Shown: positions 25,046 through 34,816 of the stretch, piece after piece
Numbering within the stretch: position 1 is the stretch's first letter
Layout of the letters: the number at the start of each line of letters is the position of its first letter
DNA from: Spirosomataceae bacterium TFI 002
Lineage (GTDB): Bacteria > Bacteroidota > Bacteroidia > Cytophagales > Spirosomataceae
Assembly: GCA_900230115.1 (NCBI GenBank)
Contig: LT907983.1
Coordinates: forward strand, 1,736,001-1,800,000
Length of the DNA: 64,000 nucleotides
Reading direction: 5' to 3'
Translations under genes and position numbers: made by a program
The notes under the pieces: model-generated
Told to the model about the DNA's origin: nothing
Seen by the model: the letters and a program-made list of their open reading frames with translations, nothing else
Databases searched by the model: none

Positions 25046-25963
25046 ATGAGTTTATTAACAGTTGGGTCGGTTGCTTTCGATAAAATCGAAACTCCATTCG
25101 GCAAAACAGACAAAATAATAGGTGGAGCTGCTACTTATATTACACTTGCCGCTTCATATTTTACAAAAAAAAATAACCTTGTCGGAATAGTTGGGAAAGA
25201 TTTTCCCCAATCTATGGTCACAATTTTAAAAAATCATGGAATTGGACTTGAGGGACTTGAGCAAGACGAAAACGGTTTGACTTTTTTCTGGTCAGGTAAG
25301 TATCATAATGACATGAACAGTAGAGATACATTAGAAACTCAACTAAATGTTCTTGATAATTATGTACCAAAGGTTCCTGCTTCATATCAAGACACGGAGT
25401 ACCTAATGCTTGGTAATATGGTACCAGCTGTGCAGCACGAAACTCTAAAAAAACTCAGCATAAGACCAAAATTTGTCATGCTAGACACCATGAACTTATG
25501 GATGGATATAGCAATGGATGACCTTAAGGCTGTGATAAAGGAGATTGACTGCCTCACTATTAATGATTCAGAAGCAAGACAACTAAGTGGTGAATATTCG
25601 CTTAGAAAAGCAGCAAAAATCATAATGGCTACAGGACCTAAAACTCTTATAATAAAGAAAGGGGAGCACGGGGCTTTACTTTTTCATGAAGAAAGAATAT
25701 TCTTTTGCCCAGCATTACCTTTGGAAGAAGTTTTTGATCCAACGGGTGCGGGAGACTCATTTGCTGGAGGATTTATTGGTCACCTAGCAAAAACAGATGA
25801 CCTAAGCTTTGAAAATATGAAGAGAGCGGTAATCTATGGTTCAGCAATGGCTTCTTTTTGTGTAGAAAAGTTTGGGACAGAAAGAATGCAAAACCTTACT
25901 GAAACAGAAATTGATAATAGAGTAATGGAGTTTGTACAGTTAGCTAGTTTTGAATTGAGCTAA
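25046..25963 (+). CDS. PfkB-family carbohydrate (ribokinase-type) kinase
   Basis: A cytoplasmic ATP-dependent kinase of the ribokinase/PfkB fold. The 305-residue length is typical. The N-terminal strand LLTVGSVAFDKIE and the GGAATYITLAAS glycine motif near residue 30 fit the substrate-binding half. The C-terminal signature DPTGAGDSFAGGF near residue 231 supplies the anion hole and the catalytic Asp. The substrate cannot be read from sequence; sugars or nucleosides are possible. The gene is convergent with lptD, leaving only 6 bases between the stops. Confidence 0.88.
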   Translation: MSLLTVGSVAFDKIETPFGKTDKIIGGAATYITLAASYFTKKNNLVGIVGKDFPQSMVTILKNHGIGLEGLEQDENGLTFFWSGKYHNDMNSRDTLETQLNVLDNYVPKVPASYQDTEYLMLGNMVPAVQHETLKKLSIRPKFVMLDTMNLWMDIAMDDLKAVIKEIDCLTINDSEARQLSGEYSLRKAAKIIMATGPKTLIIKKGEHGALLFHEERIFFCPALPLEEVFDPTGAGDSFAGGFIGHLAKTDDLSFENMKRAVIYGSAMASFCVEKFGTERMQNLTETEIDNRVMEFVQLASFELS

Positions 25964-25969
25964 AGGTAT

Positions 25970-28939
25970 TTAGAATCCTCCTCTATCATAATATTGACGT
26001 CTTCTACTAACTCTAAGATCGCTCAATAAGGAACTACGAACACGAAGGTCGAAGCTATAATTGCTCGACCTTTGTGCGTTTCCGGCAATTGGTGTCCAAT
26101 TGAAGCTCATATCCCAACAATGCAATTCTCTCAATAAAGATATATTTGTAAGCGTAACAGCCTTATATTCAAAATCCCAACCAGAATTCAAGCTTACTTT
26201 CCATTTTTCTGTCAAGCTGAGGTCTCCACTAAAGTTTAAGGTTTGAGTGATCCGAGGATCTGCAAGACCTTGCTTCGAATAATTAATATTGTAACCAATA
26301 TTAAAACTCCAAGGAATACTGAAATCAACATAGGCCAAAGGATTTGCCGCTATAAATTTTTCCATCGCCTCCTTCACAGGATCATTCTCAACTGGCATAG
26401 GCTTTTCTTTTCGTAAAGTCTTGGGAGAAAGTCGCGTGCTGATAGACAAGTTTGCATTGTTCAGATAGTTTCCTCCATCACCATCTTTATAATTCCACTT
26501 ATAAGTTTGAATTCTCTTACCTGCGAGGTTGCTCGTAATGACCTCATCTTCCTCGTAGGCATATGGATCCAATGAGGCATTGGCGTTAATCGAAATTAGA
26601 TTTTTGAAAAGAGATGTATTTGTGCTTAAACTAACATTAGACAAGGCAAATTCGCCTAAATCTTTATTGGCAAATAAATTATAGCCACTTTGAATACTGA
26701 AATTATCCAAAAGTGAGATTTTTTCAAATTCAGTTTCGGCTGTGTCCGATTTACTCCTAATTTTTGCTTCCAACTGGTTGGTTATTCCAAAACTCAAATT
26801 TCCAGATGCCGCACTAACCCCTCCTGAGCTTCCTATGAATCTCGGCAAATATCGTTCTGTTTTAATGCTATCTGTTTCACTGATAACAGTTCTTACTGCA
26901 TATCCACCTGAACCTGAATTGTCTGGTGTATAGCTCAGACTAATGGATGGAGCTACTGTATGTCGAATTGCCTTAAGTCTTCCGTTTTTCTTAAAATTAT
27001 AAGTACCATAGAAACGAGTATTCATACTTGTTCCATAAGAAAGACTTTGTCCAAAAGCCACTCCATTGGTAGTATCTACAACCACCACACCACCACTATT
27101 GGGATTAAGATTCACAACTAAATTTCCATCAACATAGGAGCTTGTAATCTCATCGGCAGTTTGATCTAATCTAACAATAGTCCCGTTACTAGCAACCAAT
27201 TGACCACTAGTTGGATTCAAAAACTCATATGATAAGCTTTTGGTATACACATCTCCTCTATAGGAAATACTTGGAGTAACGTTAATGTACTTTGCAATTT
27301 TGAAGTTGGGAAGGGCAATAGGTACAGAAAATGAGTTATTAAAAATCCCGTTGTCAAGTATTTCTCTAAAATCCGTTAAAACTGGACTCGTCAACTCCGC
27401 TAATCTGTCTTGTAAAGCTGCTCGCTCCGCATCACTTAAGTTTCGCTGTTGCAGTAAATTTTGAATCTCAGTAATTTCTCGTTCTTCCTCATTCGTAATT
27501 GGAGTATTGGAAATTCCCGCAATATTGTAGTCTGTATAAGTTGTAGATCGAGTTGTTTTAGAATTATTCACTCTATACCCTCCACTAACATTGAGACCTG
27601 TTCTAAAAGACTCATACCATTTCCCAGTTTGTAGCTTCTCTGGCACAAAAGGATTGAATTGATTAAGTGCAATATTATAGGACATGCTGCTATTAAAAAC
27701 CTTGGTCGAAAAGTTTTGATCGGCACGTAAGCCCCAGCTAGTTCTTAGTAATTTTCCAAAATTACGAGTGAACTGCACTGAGCTACCCGAAGTATTGGAA
27801 GTATAATTATCCACTTCATCGAGTCTTCTGTTGTTTTGATTAAAACCATTACTAGCAACATTCACACTCATTGAGAAACTGCGATCGGATCTGCGACTTT
27901 GTGGAGAATGTGACCACGACACATTGAAATCATTTGTAGCACCTGTTGTAGAAAAATCATCTCCAGGCTTATTATAATTGTACTGGATGTTTACGTTTCC
28001 GTTTACCTTATATCTCTTTGTATAATTGGATTGTAAACCTACTCCCCAGCTACCTCTAGAATATACTTGAGCGAGCACCTTTGCCCCTATGTATTCATTA
28101 AATGCATGGTAATAGCCAAAATCTCGAAGATAAAAACCTCGATTATTAGGCTCTTCACCATAATTACCCATTATAAAACCCGAAGTACCTATTTCTTTTT
28201 TCTTGGGGACGGGGAAAAATCCAAAAGGCAAACCAATGGGTAAGGGAATATCGGCAAGTACCAAGTTAAACGGCCCTGAGACAATTGACTTCTTGTTTAC
28301 CAATTTGATTTTTTTGGCTGCTATATGAAAGTGTGGCTCAGCCAAGTTGCAAGTCGAGTATTTGGCGTCGGATAAATAAAGATTGTCAATTGGATCTTTT
28401 TTTACTTTTTCACCTTGAATGATCCCCTCTCCTTGCTGAGTAACAATTCCTTTAATAATTGCCTTCTTAGATTTAAAATTGTACCTAATCGTATCAGTAT
28501 TGTAGGTCTCTGCACCTTGAGTAAAAATCGGTTTACCCCTCACTTTACCTGCACCTTGCTCTGTGGAATCGGGCAAACCATGGGCAAAAACCTCAGCTTT
28601 GTCCCAATTCAACTTAATGTAGTCCGCCTTGAGAACTATATCGCCGTATGTTACTTCTGCTTCACCATAAAGATAAACTTCCTGTTTACCTACATCCATG
28701 ATTGTACTATCTTGAGCATCGTACACTACAGTGGTTTCAATATCATTTTCTGGGCTTCGTAAGGAATCTGGAATTACCGATACAATAGAATCTTTTTTGA
28801 TGTTTCGCTGATAGCTTGGCACCTTGGCACCAATACCTCTGAATTCTTCTTGTTCTTTTACTTGACCATATGCCGCGAAAGTGAAGAAAAACAGAAAGCA
28901 AAAACCGATACTTTTATGAATACCTAGCGTCAAGAGCAT
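25970..28939 (-). CDS. lptD: Putative LPS-assembly outer membrane protein LptD
   Basis: The outer membrane translocon component that inserts lipopolysaccharide into the outer leaflet. A signal peptide (ending AAYGQ) is followed by an OstA/LptA-like beta-jellyroll: EVYLYGEAEVTYGDIVLKAD and KVRGKPIFTQGAETYNTDT are visible in residues of about 80-170. The rest is a long barrel with alternating strands, ending in YDRGGF. The start is set at the ATG at 28939, which leads directly into the signal peptide; a TTG at 28996 would add 19 basic residues. The protein resembles the long Bacteroidota LptD type. It is divergent from an amidase gene, a common envelope-gene arrangement. Confidence 0.85.
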   Translation of the reverse strand: MLLTLGIHKSIGFCFLFFFTFAAYGQVKEQEEFRGIGAKVPSYQRNIKKDSIVSVIPDSLRSPENDIETTVVYDAQDSTIMDVGKQEVYLYGEAEVTYGDIVLKADYIKLNWDKAEVFAHGLPDSTEQGAGKVRGKPIFTQGAETYNTDTIRYNFKSKKAIIKGIVTQQGEGIIQGEKVKKDPIDNLYLSDAKYSTCNLAEPHFHIAAKKIKLVNKKSIVSGPFNLVLADIPLPIGLPFGFFPVPKKKEIGTSGFIMGNYGEEPNNRGFYLRDFGYYHAFNEYIGAKVLAQVYSRGSWGVGLQSNYTKRYKVNGNVNIQYNYNKPGDDFSTTGATNDFNVSWSHSPQSRRSDRSFSMSVNVASNGFNQNNRRLDEVDNYTSNTSGSSVQFTRNFGKLLRTSWGLRADQNFSTKVFNSSMSYNIALNQFNPFVPEKLQTGKWYESFRTGLNVSGGYRVNNSKTTRSTTYTDYNIAGISNTPITNEEEREITEIQNLLQQRNLSDAERAALQDRLAELTSPVLTDFREILDNGIFNNSFSVPIALPNFKIAKYINVTPSISYRGDVYTKSLSYEFLNPTSGQLVASNGTIVRLDQTADEITSSYVDGNLVVNLNPNSGGVVVVDTTNGVAFGQSLSYGTSMNTRFYGTYNFKKNGRLKAIRHTVAPSISLSYTPDNSGSGGYAVRTVISETDSIKTERYLPRFIGSSGGVSAASGNLSFGITNQLEAKIRSKSDTAETEFEKISLLDNFSIQSGYNLFANKDLGEFALSNVSLSTNTSLFKNLISINANASLDPYAYEEDEVITSNLAGKRIQTYKWNYKDGDGGNYLNNANLSISTRLSPKTLRKEKPMPVENDPVKEAMEKFIAANPLAYVDFSIPWSFNIGYNINYSKQGLADPRITQTLNFSGDLSLTEKWKVSLNSGWDFEYKAVTLTNISLLRELHCWDMSFNWTPIAGNAQRSSNYSFDLRVRSSLLSDLRVSRRRQYYDRGGF

Positions 28940-29016
28940 AGCAACTCTAGGCTTTCTAAGAAAAACAATATTTTTCGATTTTTTAAGTTGTAACAAAAAA
29001 GGTAATTTTACGAGTA

Positions 29017-29024
29017 CAAAAGTA
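29017..29024 (-). promoter_or_regulatory. TAnnTTTG -7 box upstream of lptD
   Basis: TACTTTTG on the minus strand lies about 78 bases upstream of the preferred lptD ATG. It would sit too close to the alternative TTG at 28996 for a normal leader only if that start were used, so it mildly favours the downstream start. Confidence 0.4.
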
Positions 29025-29090
29025 GCTTAAATCGTTTTCTATCTAACGATGAAGATGCTGAAAAGTGATGTTAAAATAATTTAACTTACG

Positions 29091-29870
29091 ATGCTTCAAT
29101 CAAAGAATATCATAATAGGACTATTTGCGAGCTTATTTCTGCTTTGTTCATTTAGTGAAATAAACCGTAATCCTTACGGTAAAATCAGGAAAGTGGTCAT
29201 AGACGCAGGTCATGGCGGCAAAGACCCTGGTACTGGAGGTGGAAAAGAAAAGCGATACGCTCTAGACATTGCTCTCAAACTGGGAAATAAAATAAAGTCG
29301 GGTCTTAACAATGTTGAAGTCATATATACCCGAGATAAAGATATTTTCATTCCACTTCACGAGAGAGCTAACATTGCCAATAGAAATCAGGCAGACCTAT
29401 TTATCTCTATACATTGCAACGCTTTCAAAAACACAAGTGTAAGCGGCACAGAGACTTACACAATGGGTTTGCATAAAACGGAAGCGAACTTAGAATTGGC
29501 AAAAAGAGAGAATAATGTAATTCTTCTTGAGGATAACTATGCTAAGTCTTACAAAGGGTTTAATCCAAATTCACCAATTGCACATATCATGCTTGCCAAC
29601 TACCAAAGTGCATTTATGGATCAAAGCATTCGATTTGCATCGAAAGTAGAAAACAAGATGAAAGACCATGGCCACACAAGTAGAGGTGTAAAGCAAGCTG
29701 GTTTTTTAGTAATTTGGGAAACTACAATGCCAAGTGTGCTCATAGAAACAGGATATTTGTCAAATGCCAAAGACAGACAAATTCTAGATAGTGAAAAAGG
29801 AAGAGAGAACATTTCAAATGCAATATTCGCAGCCTTTAAATCCTACAAACAAGAGGTAGAAGCAAATTAA
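29091..29870 (+). CDS. N-acetylmuramoyl-L-alanine amidase (Amidase_3, AmiC-like)
   Basis: A zinc amidase that cleaves the amide between MurNAc and the stem peptide of peptidoglycan, probably in daughter-cell separation or wall remodelling. It has an N-terminal hydrophobic signal segment (residues 7-22), then the Amidase_3 domain with zinc-ligand motifs VVIDAGHGGKDPG (about residue 36), a Glu in GKEKRYALD, SIHCNAF (about 106), and the catalytic Glu in VLIETGYLSN (about 217). There is no LysM or AMIN domain. The length of 259 residues is that of a bare catalytic domain. It is followed 53 bases later by an MCE protein gene, probably in one operon. Confidence 0.92.
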   Translation: MLQSKNIIIGLFASLFLLCSFSEINRNPYGKIRKVVIDAGHGGKDPGTGGGKEKRYALDIALKLGNKIKSGLNNVEVIYTRDKDIFIPLHERANIANRNQADLFISIHCNAFKNTSVSGTETYTMGLHKTEANLELAKRENNVILLEDNYAKSYKGFNPNSPIAHIMLANYQSAFMDQSIRFASKVENKMKDHGHTSRGVKQAGFLVIWETTMPSVLIETGYLSNAKDRQILDSEKGRENISNAIFAAFKSYKQEVEAN

Positions 29871-29923
29871 TAAGGCATTATATTTGTATATATGTTAGAG
29901 AAGGCTAGGTTTTGAAATCAATT

Positions 29924-30874
29924 ATGAAGTTTAATAAAGAAATAAAGGTAGGTCTACTAGGAATCATTTCACTAGTGCTTTTTTACTTAGGATTTAATTT
30001 CCTCAAAGGATCAGATATATTTTCGTCTGAAAACGAATACTCTGTTGTTTTTTCGGAAGTAAATGGACTACAAAATTCTAATGCTGTAACCTATAAAGGA
30101 GTTACTGTAGGTAGAGTAATGGACATGGTTACTGATCAGGCAAATGATAGAGTACGAGTAACTTTGGCAATCAATAAAAAAATTGCTCTAACTGATAGCA
30201 CAAGAGCACTTCTTGCTGATGATGGACTTATTGGCGGTAAAATGATAAAACTCGATGTTCGAAATGGCTCACCAATAGGTGAAGGAAGCGAACTTATAGG
30301 CGACATGGAGCTTGGACTTGCAGATGCGGCGATTGAAAGAATAACTCCAGCTCTAAACGACTTGGATGAATTAGTAGTGAATCTAACAACTCTTGTGAAG
30401 CAATTTCAAACAAGTGTGCCTGCTCTAGACGCACTTATGGAAAGTACGACCAAAACAACAAATGGTGTTAACTCAATTCTTGCAAGCAACGCTAACAGCC
30501 TTAAAACTGTAACTGCAAATGCTGCTTTGTTGACCAATAACTTGAATACTTTAACGATGGATTTGGATCGACAAATCAAGCCAATTCTTGCCAATACAAC
30601 CTCACTTACTGACTCGCTCAGTAAACTTGATCTTGGAACCACGGTTTCACAATTGAATACTACCATTGCTGGTTTGCAATTGATCCTGGCAGATGTAAAT
30701 AAAGGTAAAGGTACACTTGGGAAACTTACTTCAAATGACAGCTTGTACCTCAACCTTGACAATACAGCAGCTTCGCTAGACGCTCTTTTGGGAGATATGA
30801 AGAAAAACCCAAAACGTTATGTTCATTTTTCCCTATTTGGTGGAAAGGACAAGTCTGAGAAGAAAAAACAATAA
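29924..30874 (+). CDS. MCE/MlaD-family lipid-transport protein
   Basis: A membrane-anchored MCE protein, the periplasmic substrate-binding part of Mla-type phospholipid transporters. A single N-terminal membrane segment (about residues 8-25) precedes the MCE domain (about 35-115; NEYSVVFSEVNGLQNSNAVTYKG, shortened here as SEVNGLQNSNAV, and GVTVGRV). The C-terminal half is helical and Asn/Thr/Leu-rich, with a short KGKGTLGKL motif repeated in other MCE proteins. The start is the ATG at 29924, which gives MKFNKEIKVGLLGI; a TTG at 29912 is also open. No permease or ATPase is adjacent; a full MlaE-F-D set lies at 44-46.6 kb. Confidence 0.87.
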   Translation: MKFNKEIKVGLLGIISLVLFYLGFNFLKGSDIFSSENEYSVVFSEVNGLQNSNAVTYKGVTVGRVMDMVTDQANDRVRVTLAINKKIALTDSTRALLADDGLIGGKMIKLDVRNGSPIGEGSELIGDMELGLADAAIERITPALNDLDELVVNLTTLVKQFQTSVPALDALMESTTKTTNGVNSILASNANSLKTVTANAALLTNNLNTLTMDLDRQIKPILANTTSLTDSLSKLDLGTTVSQLNTTIAGLQLILADVNKGKGTLGKLTSNDSLYLNLDNTAASLDALLGDMKKNPKRYVHFSLFGGKDKSEKKKQ

Positions 30875-30889
30875 GTTTTATAACTACTA

Positions 30890-31591
30890 TTAGGCCCCTC
30901 TCACTTTAGATTTTTCAATTGGTGATAGGTCTTCAATTGCGATGCTTATAACTTTTTTGGGTAAGGATAACTTATTTTTTTCTATATAGCCCAATCCTTC
31001 TACTTTACCCCCTTTTTTAATTACTTCTCTTAAAGCCCAACCTAATGCTTTCTGAAGAATATCTTCTTTGTGATGTTTCAGCATTTCCACAAGTTCGAAA
31101 GTAGTTTCATATTGCCTTTTCTTAATTAAAGCTAGGGTTGAAACGATTGCAATTCTTCGAAACCACACACTTTCGCTCGAAGCCAGATCATATAGCGTCT
31201 CCCTGGGCTTATCCAAAAGATAATCACCTAGGATATGATAAGCAGTGCTATCTACCAAGTCCCAATTATTTGCAGCCGCTAAGTTATCTAAGTAAAAAGC
31301 TACCATTTCATCCTGTGAATAGAGCTTTTTCTTCTTGTATTTTTGAACCAAAATCAAGAGCCCAGCCATTCTAATTTCATGAAATTCACTATCCAATAAT
31401 ATTTCTAATTCATCAAGTGGAATAGCATGAGCATCTTTAATTGTAGCCCTCAGAGATGGCATATTAACTCCAATAAACTTGTCGTTTTCGCCATATTCTC
31501 CTTTACCAGTTTTGAAAAAACGCCTCTGGCCCTCGGCACGAGTTTCATCTGAAAGATCAAACATCCGATCAATGATTATTTGAGCTGTCAT
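30890..31591 (-). CDS. DNA alkylation repair protein (AlkD-like HEAT-repeat glycosylase)
   Basis: AlkD-family proteins remove alkylated purines such as N3- and N7-alkyl bases. The 233-residue sequence shows helical repeats typical of PF08713: EFHEIRMAGLLILVQKY near residue 70, AAANNWDLVDSTAYHILGDYL near 110, WFRRIAIVSTLAL near 142, and a final KALGWALREV near 182. The NWDLVD segment corresponds to the region with the family's conserved Asp. The start overlaps the stop of the upstream glycosyltransferase by 4 bases, so it is coupled to a membrane glycosylation operon, an unexpected partner for a repair gene. Confidence 0.88.
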   Translation of the reverse strand: MTAQIIIDRMFDLSDETRAEGQRRFFKTGKGEYGENDKFIGVNMPSLRATIKDAHAIPLDELEILLDSEFHEIRMAGLLILVQKYKKKKLYSQDEMVAFYLDNLAAANNWDLVDSTAYHILGDYLLDKPRETLYDLASSESVWFRRIAIVSTLALIKKRQYETTFELVEMLKHHKEDILQKALGWALREVIKKGGKVEGLGYIEKNKLSLPKKVISIAIEDLSPIEKSKVRGA

Positions 31592-33240
31592 TCCTTTCGC
31601 AATAAGTAGGTGGTTCTAGTTTTTTCCTTTCTCCTTTCTGGCTTTAAGAAGTTGATATGTAGCTGTGTAACCCTAAAATCGTCATATACTCCATCCACCT
31701 CAAAATTAGCCCGAGAATTATTTGTAATAAAATCCTTTCCCGCCTCATCAGTGTAAACATAGGTTCCCTTTTTCATCGAATCGAAACTCGAAGAATCTGC
31801 GAGTGGGACTGTTCTCTTTGCATAATAATCAAGAGCGAAAGAAATCTCTCCAAAACTGTAAAACTGATCTTGAGGAATTTTCATTTCGTTCACCTTTTTA
31901 CCAATTACCGATCTAGACTGATACTGCACCAAGTGAGGATAAAACGAAGTACTCATTACCAAACCCAAACCAACTGCAGCTACAACCGTAGTAAAAAGTA
32001 GCCGATTGCTTTTCGAATTTAAAAACGTCCACCAAAACAATAAAAAACACAGTACAAAGCCAGAAACGATAAAGAAATTGGTCTCTGGGAAAAAGTAAAA
32101 CAGACTTAAACCTCCAAGTATAAAGTACAAATGCATTACTGAAAACTGTACAATAGTAAAAGCCTTTAAGCCTTTAAGTTTTAAGGTTGCCAGCCAGTTT
32201 GATGTTATTACCGCCGCAAATGGTAGTAGGACAAAAATATAGTGAGGTAACTTATAGTTTGACGACGAAAGTGCCATAAAGGGTATCACAAAGCCAACTA
32301 ATGTAATGTATTCTGGAGTTTTATTCCCTCTCAACATTCGGAAAATAAGTCCTGCGAAAGCAAGAAAGAATACTAAAACCCAAGGCTGAAAATCCCAGAG
32401 AATGGTATTGAGAAAATAAAATGGACCCGTATTATTAGACCAATAAATATCTCCAGTAATACGTCCAAAACTCTGTGTCCAAAAGAAAAATTTTAAGCCT
32501 GAGGGGCCATCAAGACCATAAACATATTTTTCGGGATGAAGGTCAAACTGAGTGTAAAGTCCGTAGCACATTGGAACAAGTAAAATCAAAGAAACCACTA
32601 ACAGCAAAAGCCACTTTGGGTCAATGATTTTCAACCAATCTTTCTTTAATAATAAGTGACCTCCTATGGCCGCTGCAACTATAATAGCAGCAATTGGGCC
32701 TTTTGCCATTAATGCCAGTGCCAAGCCCAAACCCGCTCCAAATATGTACTTTATTGAATTGGTTTTAAGATAAGCTGCCATTTGCCAAATCGTAAAAATA
32801 ACTGTCGCGGTTAAAACTCCATCCGTACGGACATCATTAGTCATGAGCATCATCGCTTGGCATGAGGCTAATATAAGTGCTGCATTTTTGGCTACTTTTT
32901 CACTGTAAAATAGTCTTGCAAACTTATAAGTACAAAACACTCCCCCAATTAGAAAAAGTACCGCAGGTAACTTAAATGCCCAATTATGAAAACCGAACAA
33001 CTTAAACGAAAATGCTGATAGCCAAAATAGCAAAGGTGGCTTATCTAAATAATCTTCACCTCTGTGGAACACTTCTAAGTAACTGCCGCTTTCCACCATT
33101 TCACGTGCAATACTGGCATATTGTGCCGCATCCACTTCCATGATATCAATAAAGAGGTTGAAGAAGTAAATACAGAAAATTGCTAAGAAACAAAGTGTGT
33201 AAGCATAGGCTTTCAAAAACGTTTTAATCATCTGATTCAT
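31588..33240 (-). CDS. Membrane glycosyltransferase of the GT39/ArnT (PMT) superfamily
   Basis: A polytopic GT-C fold enzyme expected to move a sugar from a polyprenyl-phosphate donor to a lipid or protein acceptor at the outer face of the inner membrane. The 550 residues hold about a dozen membrane segments. The first periplasmic loop carries MEVDAAQYASIAREM, the acidic motif of the family's active site, and YLDKPPLLFWLSA follows. The C-terminal 120 residues form a soluble domain. It overlaps the upstream GT2 gene by 4 bases; GT2 enzymes of this type often make the polyprenyl-phosphate sugar, so the pair probably works together. Acceptor and sugar are unknown. Confidence 0.87.
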   Translation of the reverse strand: MNQMIKTFLKAYAYTLCFLAIFCIYFFNLFIDIMEVDAAQYASIAREMVESGSYLEVFHRGEDYLDKPPLLFWLSAFSFKLFGFHNWAFKLPAVLFLIGGVFCTYKFARLFYSEKVAKNAALILASCQAMMLMTNDVRTDGVLTATVIFTIWQMAAYLKTNSIKYIFGAGLGLALALMAKGPIAAIIVAAAIGGHLLLKKDWLKIIDPKWLLLLVVSLILLVPMCYGLYTQFDLHPEKYVYGLDGPSGLKFFFWTQSFGRITGDIYWSNNTGPFYFLNTILWDFQPWVLVFFLAFAGLIFRMLRGNKTPEYITLVGFVIPFMALSSSNYKLPHYIFVLLPFAAVITSNWLATLKLKGLKAFTIVQFSVMHLYFILGGLSLFYFFPETNFFIVSGFVLCFLLFWWTFLNSKSNRLLFTTVVAAVGLGLVMSTSFYPHLVQYQSRSVIGKKVNEMKIPQDQFYSFGEISFALDYYAKRTVPLADSSSFDSMKKGTYVYTDEAGKDFITNNSRANFEVDGVYDDFRVTQLHINFLKPERRKEKTRTTYLLRKE

Positions 33241-33959
33241 GCCTTAAAAATTCCGTATTTTAGGATACAAAATATAGCTCTAAATCCATCTCGCCAACCA
33301 ATTTTTTTTCCTTCGTCGTAAGTACGGCCGTAGTAGGAAATACCTACTTCGTATATTTTTATTTTTGGAATCCGAGCAATTTTAATGGTCACCTCTGGTT
33401 CAAATCCAAAGCGTTGTTCTTTCAAAGTCAACTTTTGAACCAATTCAGTTCTAAACATTTTGTAACAAGTTTCCATATCCGTAAGGTTGAGGTTACTCAC
33501 CATATTGGTCAAAAATGTCAATAGCTTATTACCTATTGTATGCCAAAAAAACAGGATTCGGTGTGGATTACTTCCCATAAAACGCGACCCATACACGACA
33601 TCTGCCTGAGCAGTTAAAACTGGTTTAAGAAGGTCGTTATATTCCTCAGGATCATATTCCAAATCCGCATCTTGAATGATGAGGTATTCACCCTGTGCAG
33701 CCTGAATACCTGTATGTAAAGCTGCTCCTTTACCTTTATTTACTTCGTGATTTAATAACCTAACCGGAAAGTCCAAGAACTGGCTTTGATACGCCATGAT
33801 ACTTTTCGCAGTATCATCTGTGGAGCAATCATTTACAATGATTACCTCTTTTTTAATACCATTTACGAGATTACATGTACGAACCTTGTCCAAAATATGG
33901 TGAATGGTGGCTGCTTCATTGAAAGCTGGAATAACAATCGAAAGTGTTTTTATACTCAT
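33237..33959 (-). CDS. Glycosyltransferase family 2 (dolichol/polyprenyl-phosphate sugar synthase type)
   Basis: A GT-A fold enzyme likely to form a polyprenyl-phosphate hexose used by the membrane transferase encoded next. Visible motifs are IVIPAFNEAATIHHIL at the N-terminus, VNDCSTDDTA near residue 44, the DxD region QDADLEYDPEEY near 97 and GSRFMG near 122. The 240-residue length fits stand-alone DPM1-like enzymes; no C-terminal membrane helices are present. It is the first gene of a three-gene operon (GT2, GT39-like, AlkD) with 4-base overlaps at each joint. Confidence 0.88.
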   Translation of the reverse strand: MSIKTLSIVIPAFNEAATIHHILDKVRTCNLVNGIKKEVIIVNDCSTDDTAKSIMAYQSQFLDFPVRLLNHEVNKGKGAALHTGIQAAQGEYLIIQDADLEYDPEEYNDLLKPVLTAQADVVYGSRFMGSNPHRILFFWHTIGNKLLTFLTNMVSNLNLTDMETCYKMFRTELVQKLTLKEQRFGFEPEVTIKIARIPKIKIYEVGISYYGRTYDEGKKIGWRDGFRAIFCILKYGIFKA

Positions 33960-34073
33960 TTGCTCCTTCTAAGGGTACAAATTACGGTATTTCACAATCA
34001 AATACTGGTCTTTCCCTTTTAAGTTTTGAACCTACTAAGCCAGATATTGTTAATTTCATGTATCGTTATAAAT

Positions 34074-34607
34074 ATGAACAATCAATTAGGACTTCTTATT
34101 GGTACCAATCGTGAAAACGCGATGACTAGCCAAGTAGCAAAGTATTTTGAAACACTCTATGCCTCAAGAGGTATCAGTAGCACACTAATAGACTTAAAAG
34201 AACTCCCTTCCGACTTTATAGTCTCTGCATTGTATGGAAATCAAGGCAAAAACGAGCTGTTCAATACCTATCAAGAAAAAATTGATGGACTAGAGAAAAT
34301 AGTCTTTTTTGTACCTGAATACAATGGCTCATTCCCCGGGATTTTGAAAACATTTCTTGATGGATTGAGGTATCCAGATACCATGCATGGAAAAAAAGTA
34401 GCTTTAGTTGGAATTGCCAGTGGTGTTCATGGAAATGCAGTTGGCCTAAGCCACCTAAGCGATATATTGAGCTACATGGGTGCGGATGTACTTGGACTGA
34501 GGCTTAAGCTTGGAGACATTTACTCGCATTTCGACGGAAAAGAATTTTCACACCCAAAATACAATGAGTTTATCTCTCAGCAGATTGATAAGTTTTTAGC
34601 TTTTTAA
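34074..34607 (+). CDS. NADPH-dependent FMN reductase (flavodoxin-like)
   Basis: A cytoplasmic flavoprotein of the FMN_red family (SsuE/ChrR-type quinone or azo reductase group). The ATG at 34074 gives MNNQLGLLIGTNR, in which the family's phosphate-binding loop follows strand 1; a TTG 48 bases upstream would add residues lacking family character. FVPEYNGSFPGILKTFLDGL near residue 80 is the conserved flavin-contact segment. Length is 177 residues. The natural substrate cannot be decided. It reads toward the tRNA-Arg gene with no clear terminator between. Confidence 0.85.
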   Translation: MNNQLGLLIGTNRENAMTSQVAKYFETLYASRGISSTLIDLKELPSDFIVSALYGNQGKNELFNTYQEKIDGLEKIVFFVPEYNGSFPGILKTFLDGLRYPDTMHGKKVALVGIASGVHGNAVGLSHLSDILSYMGADVLGLRLKLGDIYSHFDGKEFSHPKYNEFISQQIDKFLAF

Positions 34608-34708
34608 AATTTAAATAGAAATAAGGTCTATTTTTGTTCACCATTTTGGCACCGTAATTTTCCCAATTGCTATAGGGAGGAAAAAGAAAGTTAGTTTGTA
34701 GCCTAAAT

Positions 34709-34780
34709 GGCCCCGTAGTTTAATGGATAAAACGGAGGTTTCCGGTACCTCTGATGGCAGTTCGATTCTGCCCGGGGCTA
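34709..34780 (+). tRNA. tRNA-Arg (anticodon CCG)
   Basis: The cloverleaf folds fully: acceptor GGCCCCG/CGGGGCT (one G-U), D stem GTTT/AAAC, anticodon stem GAGGT/ACCTC with loop TTCCGGT (anticodon CCG, reads CGG), and T arm GGCAG-TTCGATT-CTGCC, with discriminator A. CCA is not encoded. Confidence 0.95.
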
Positions 34781-34816
34781 CTATTTATTTTCCCTCCACT
34801 TAATTTGCCACTTTTC

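Noticed and set aside
34645-34662. TGGCACCG as a sigma-54 site before the tRNA
   Set aside because: The -12 GC at the required spacing is missing; the same holds for TGGCACCG near 38814.
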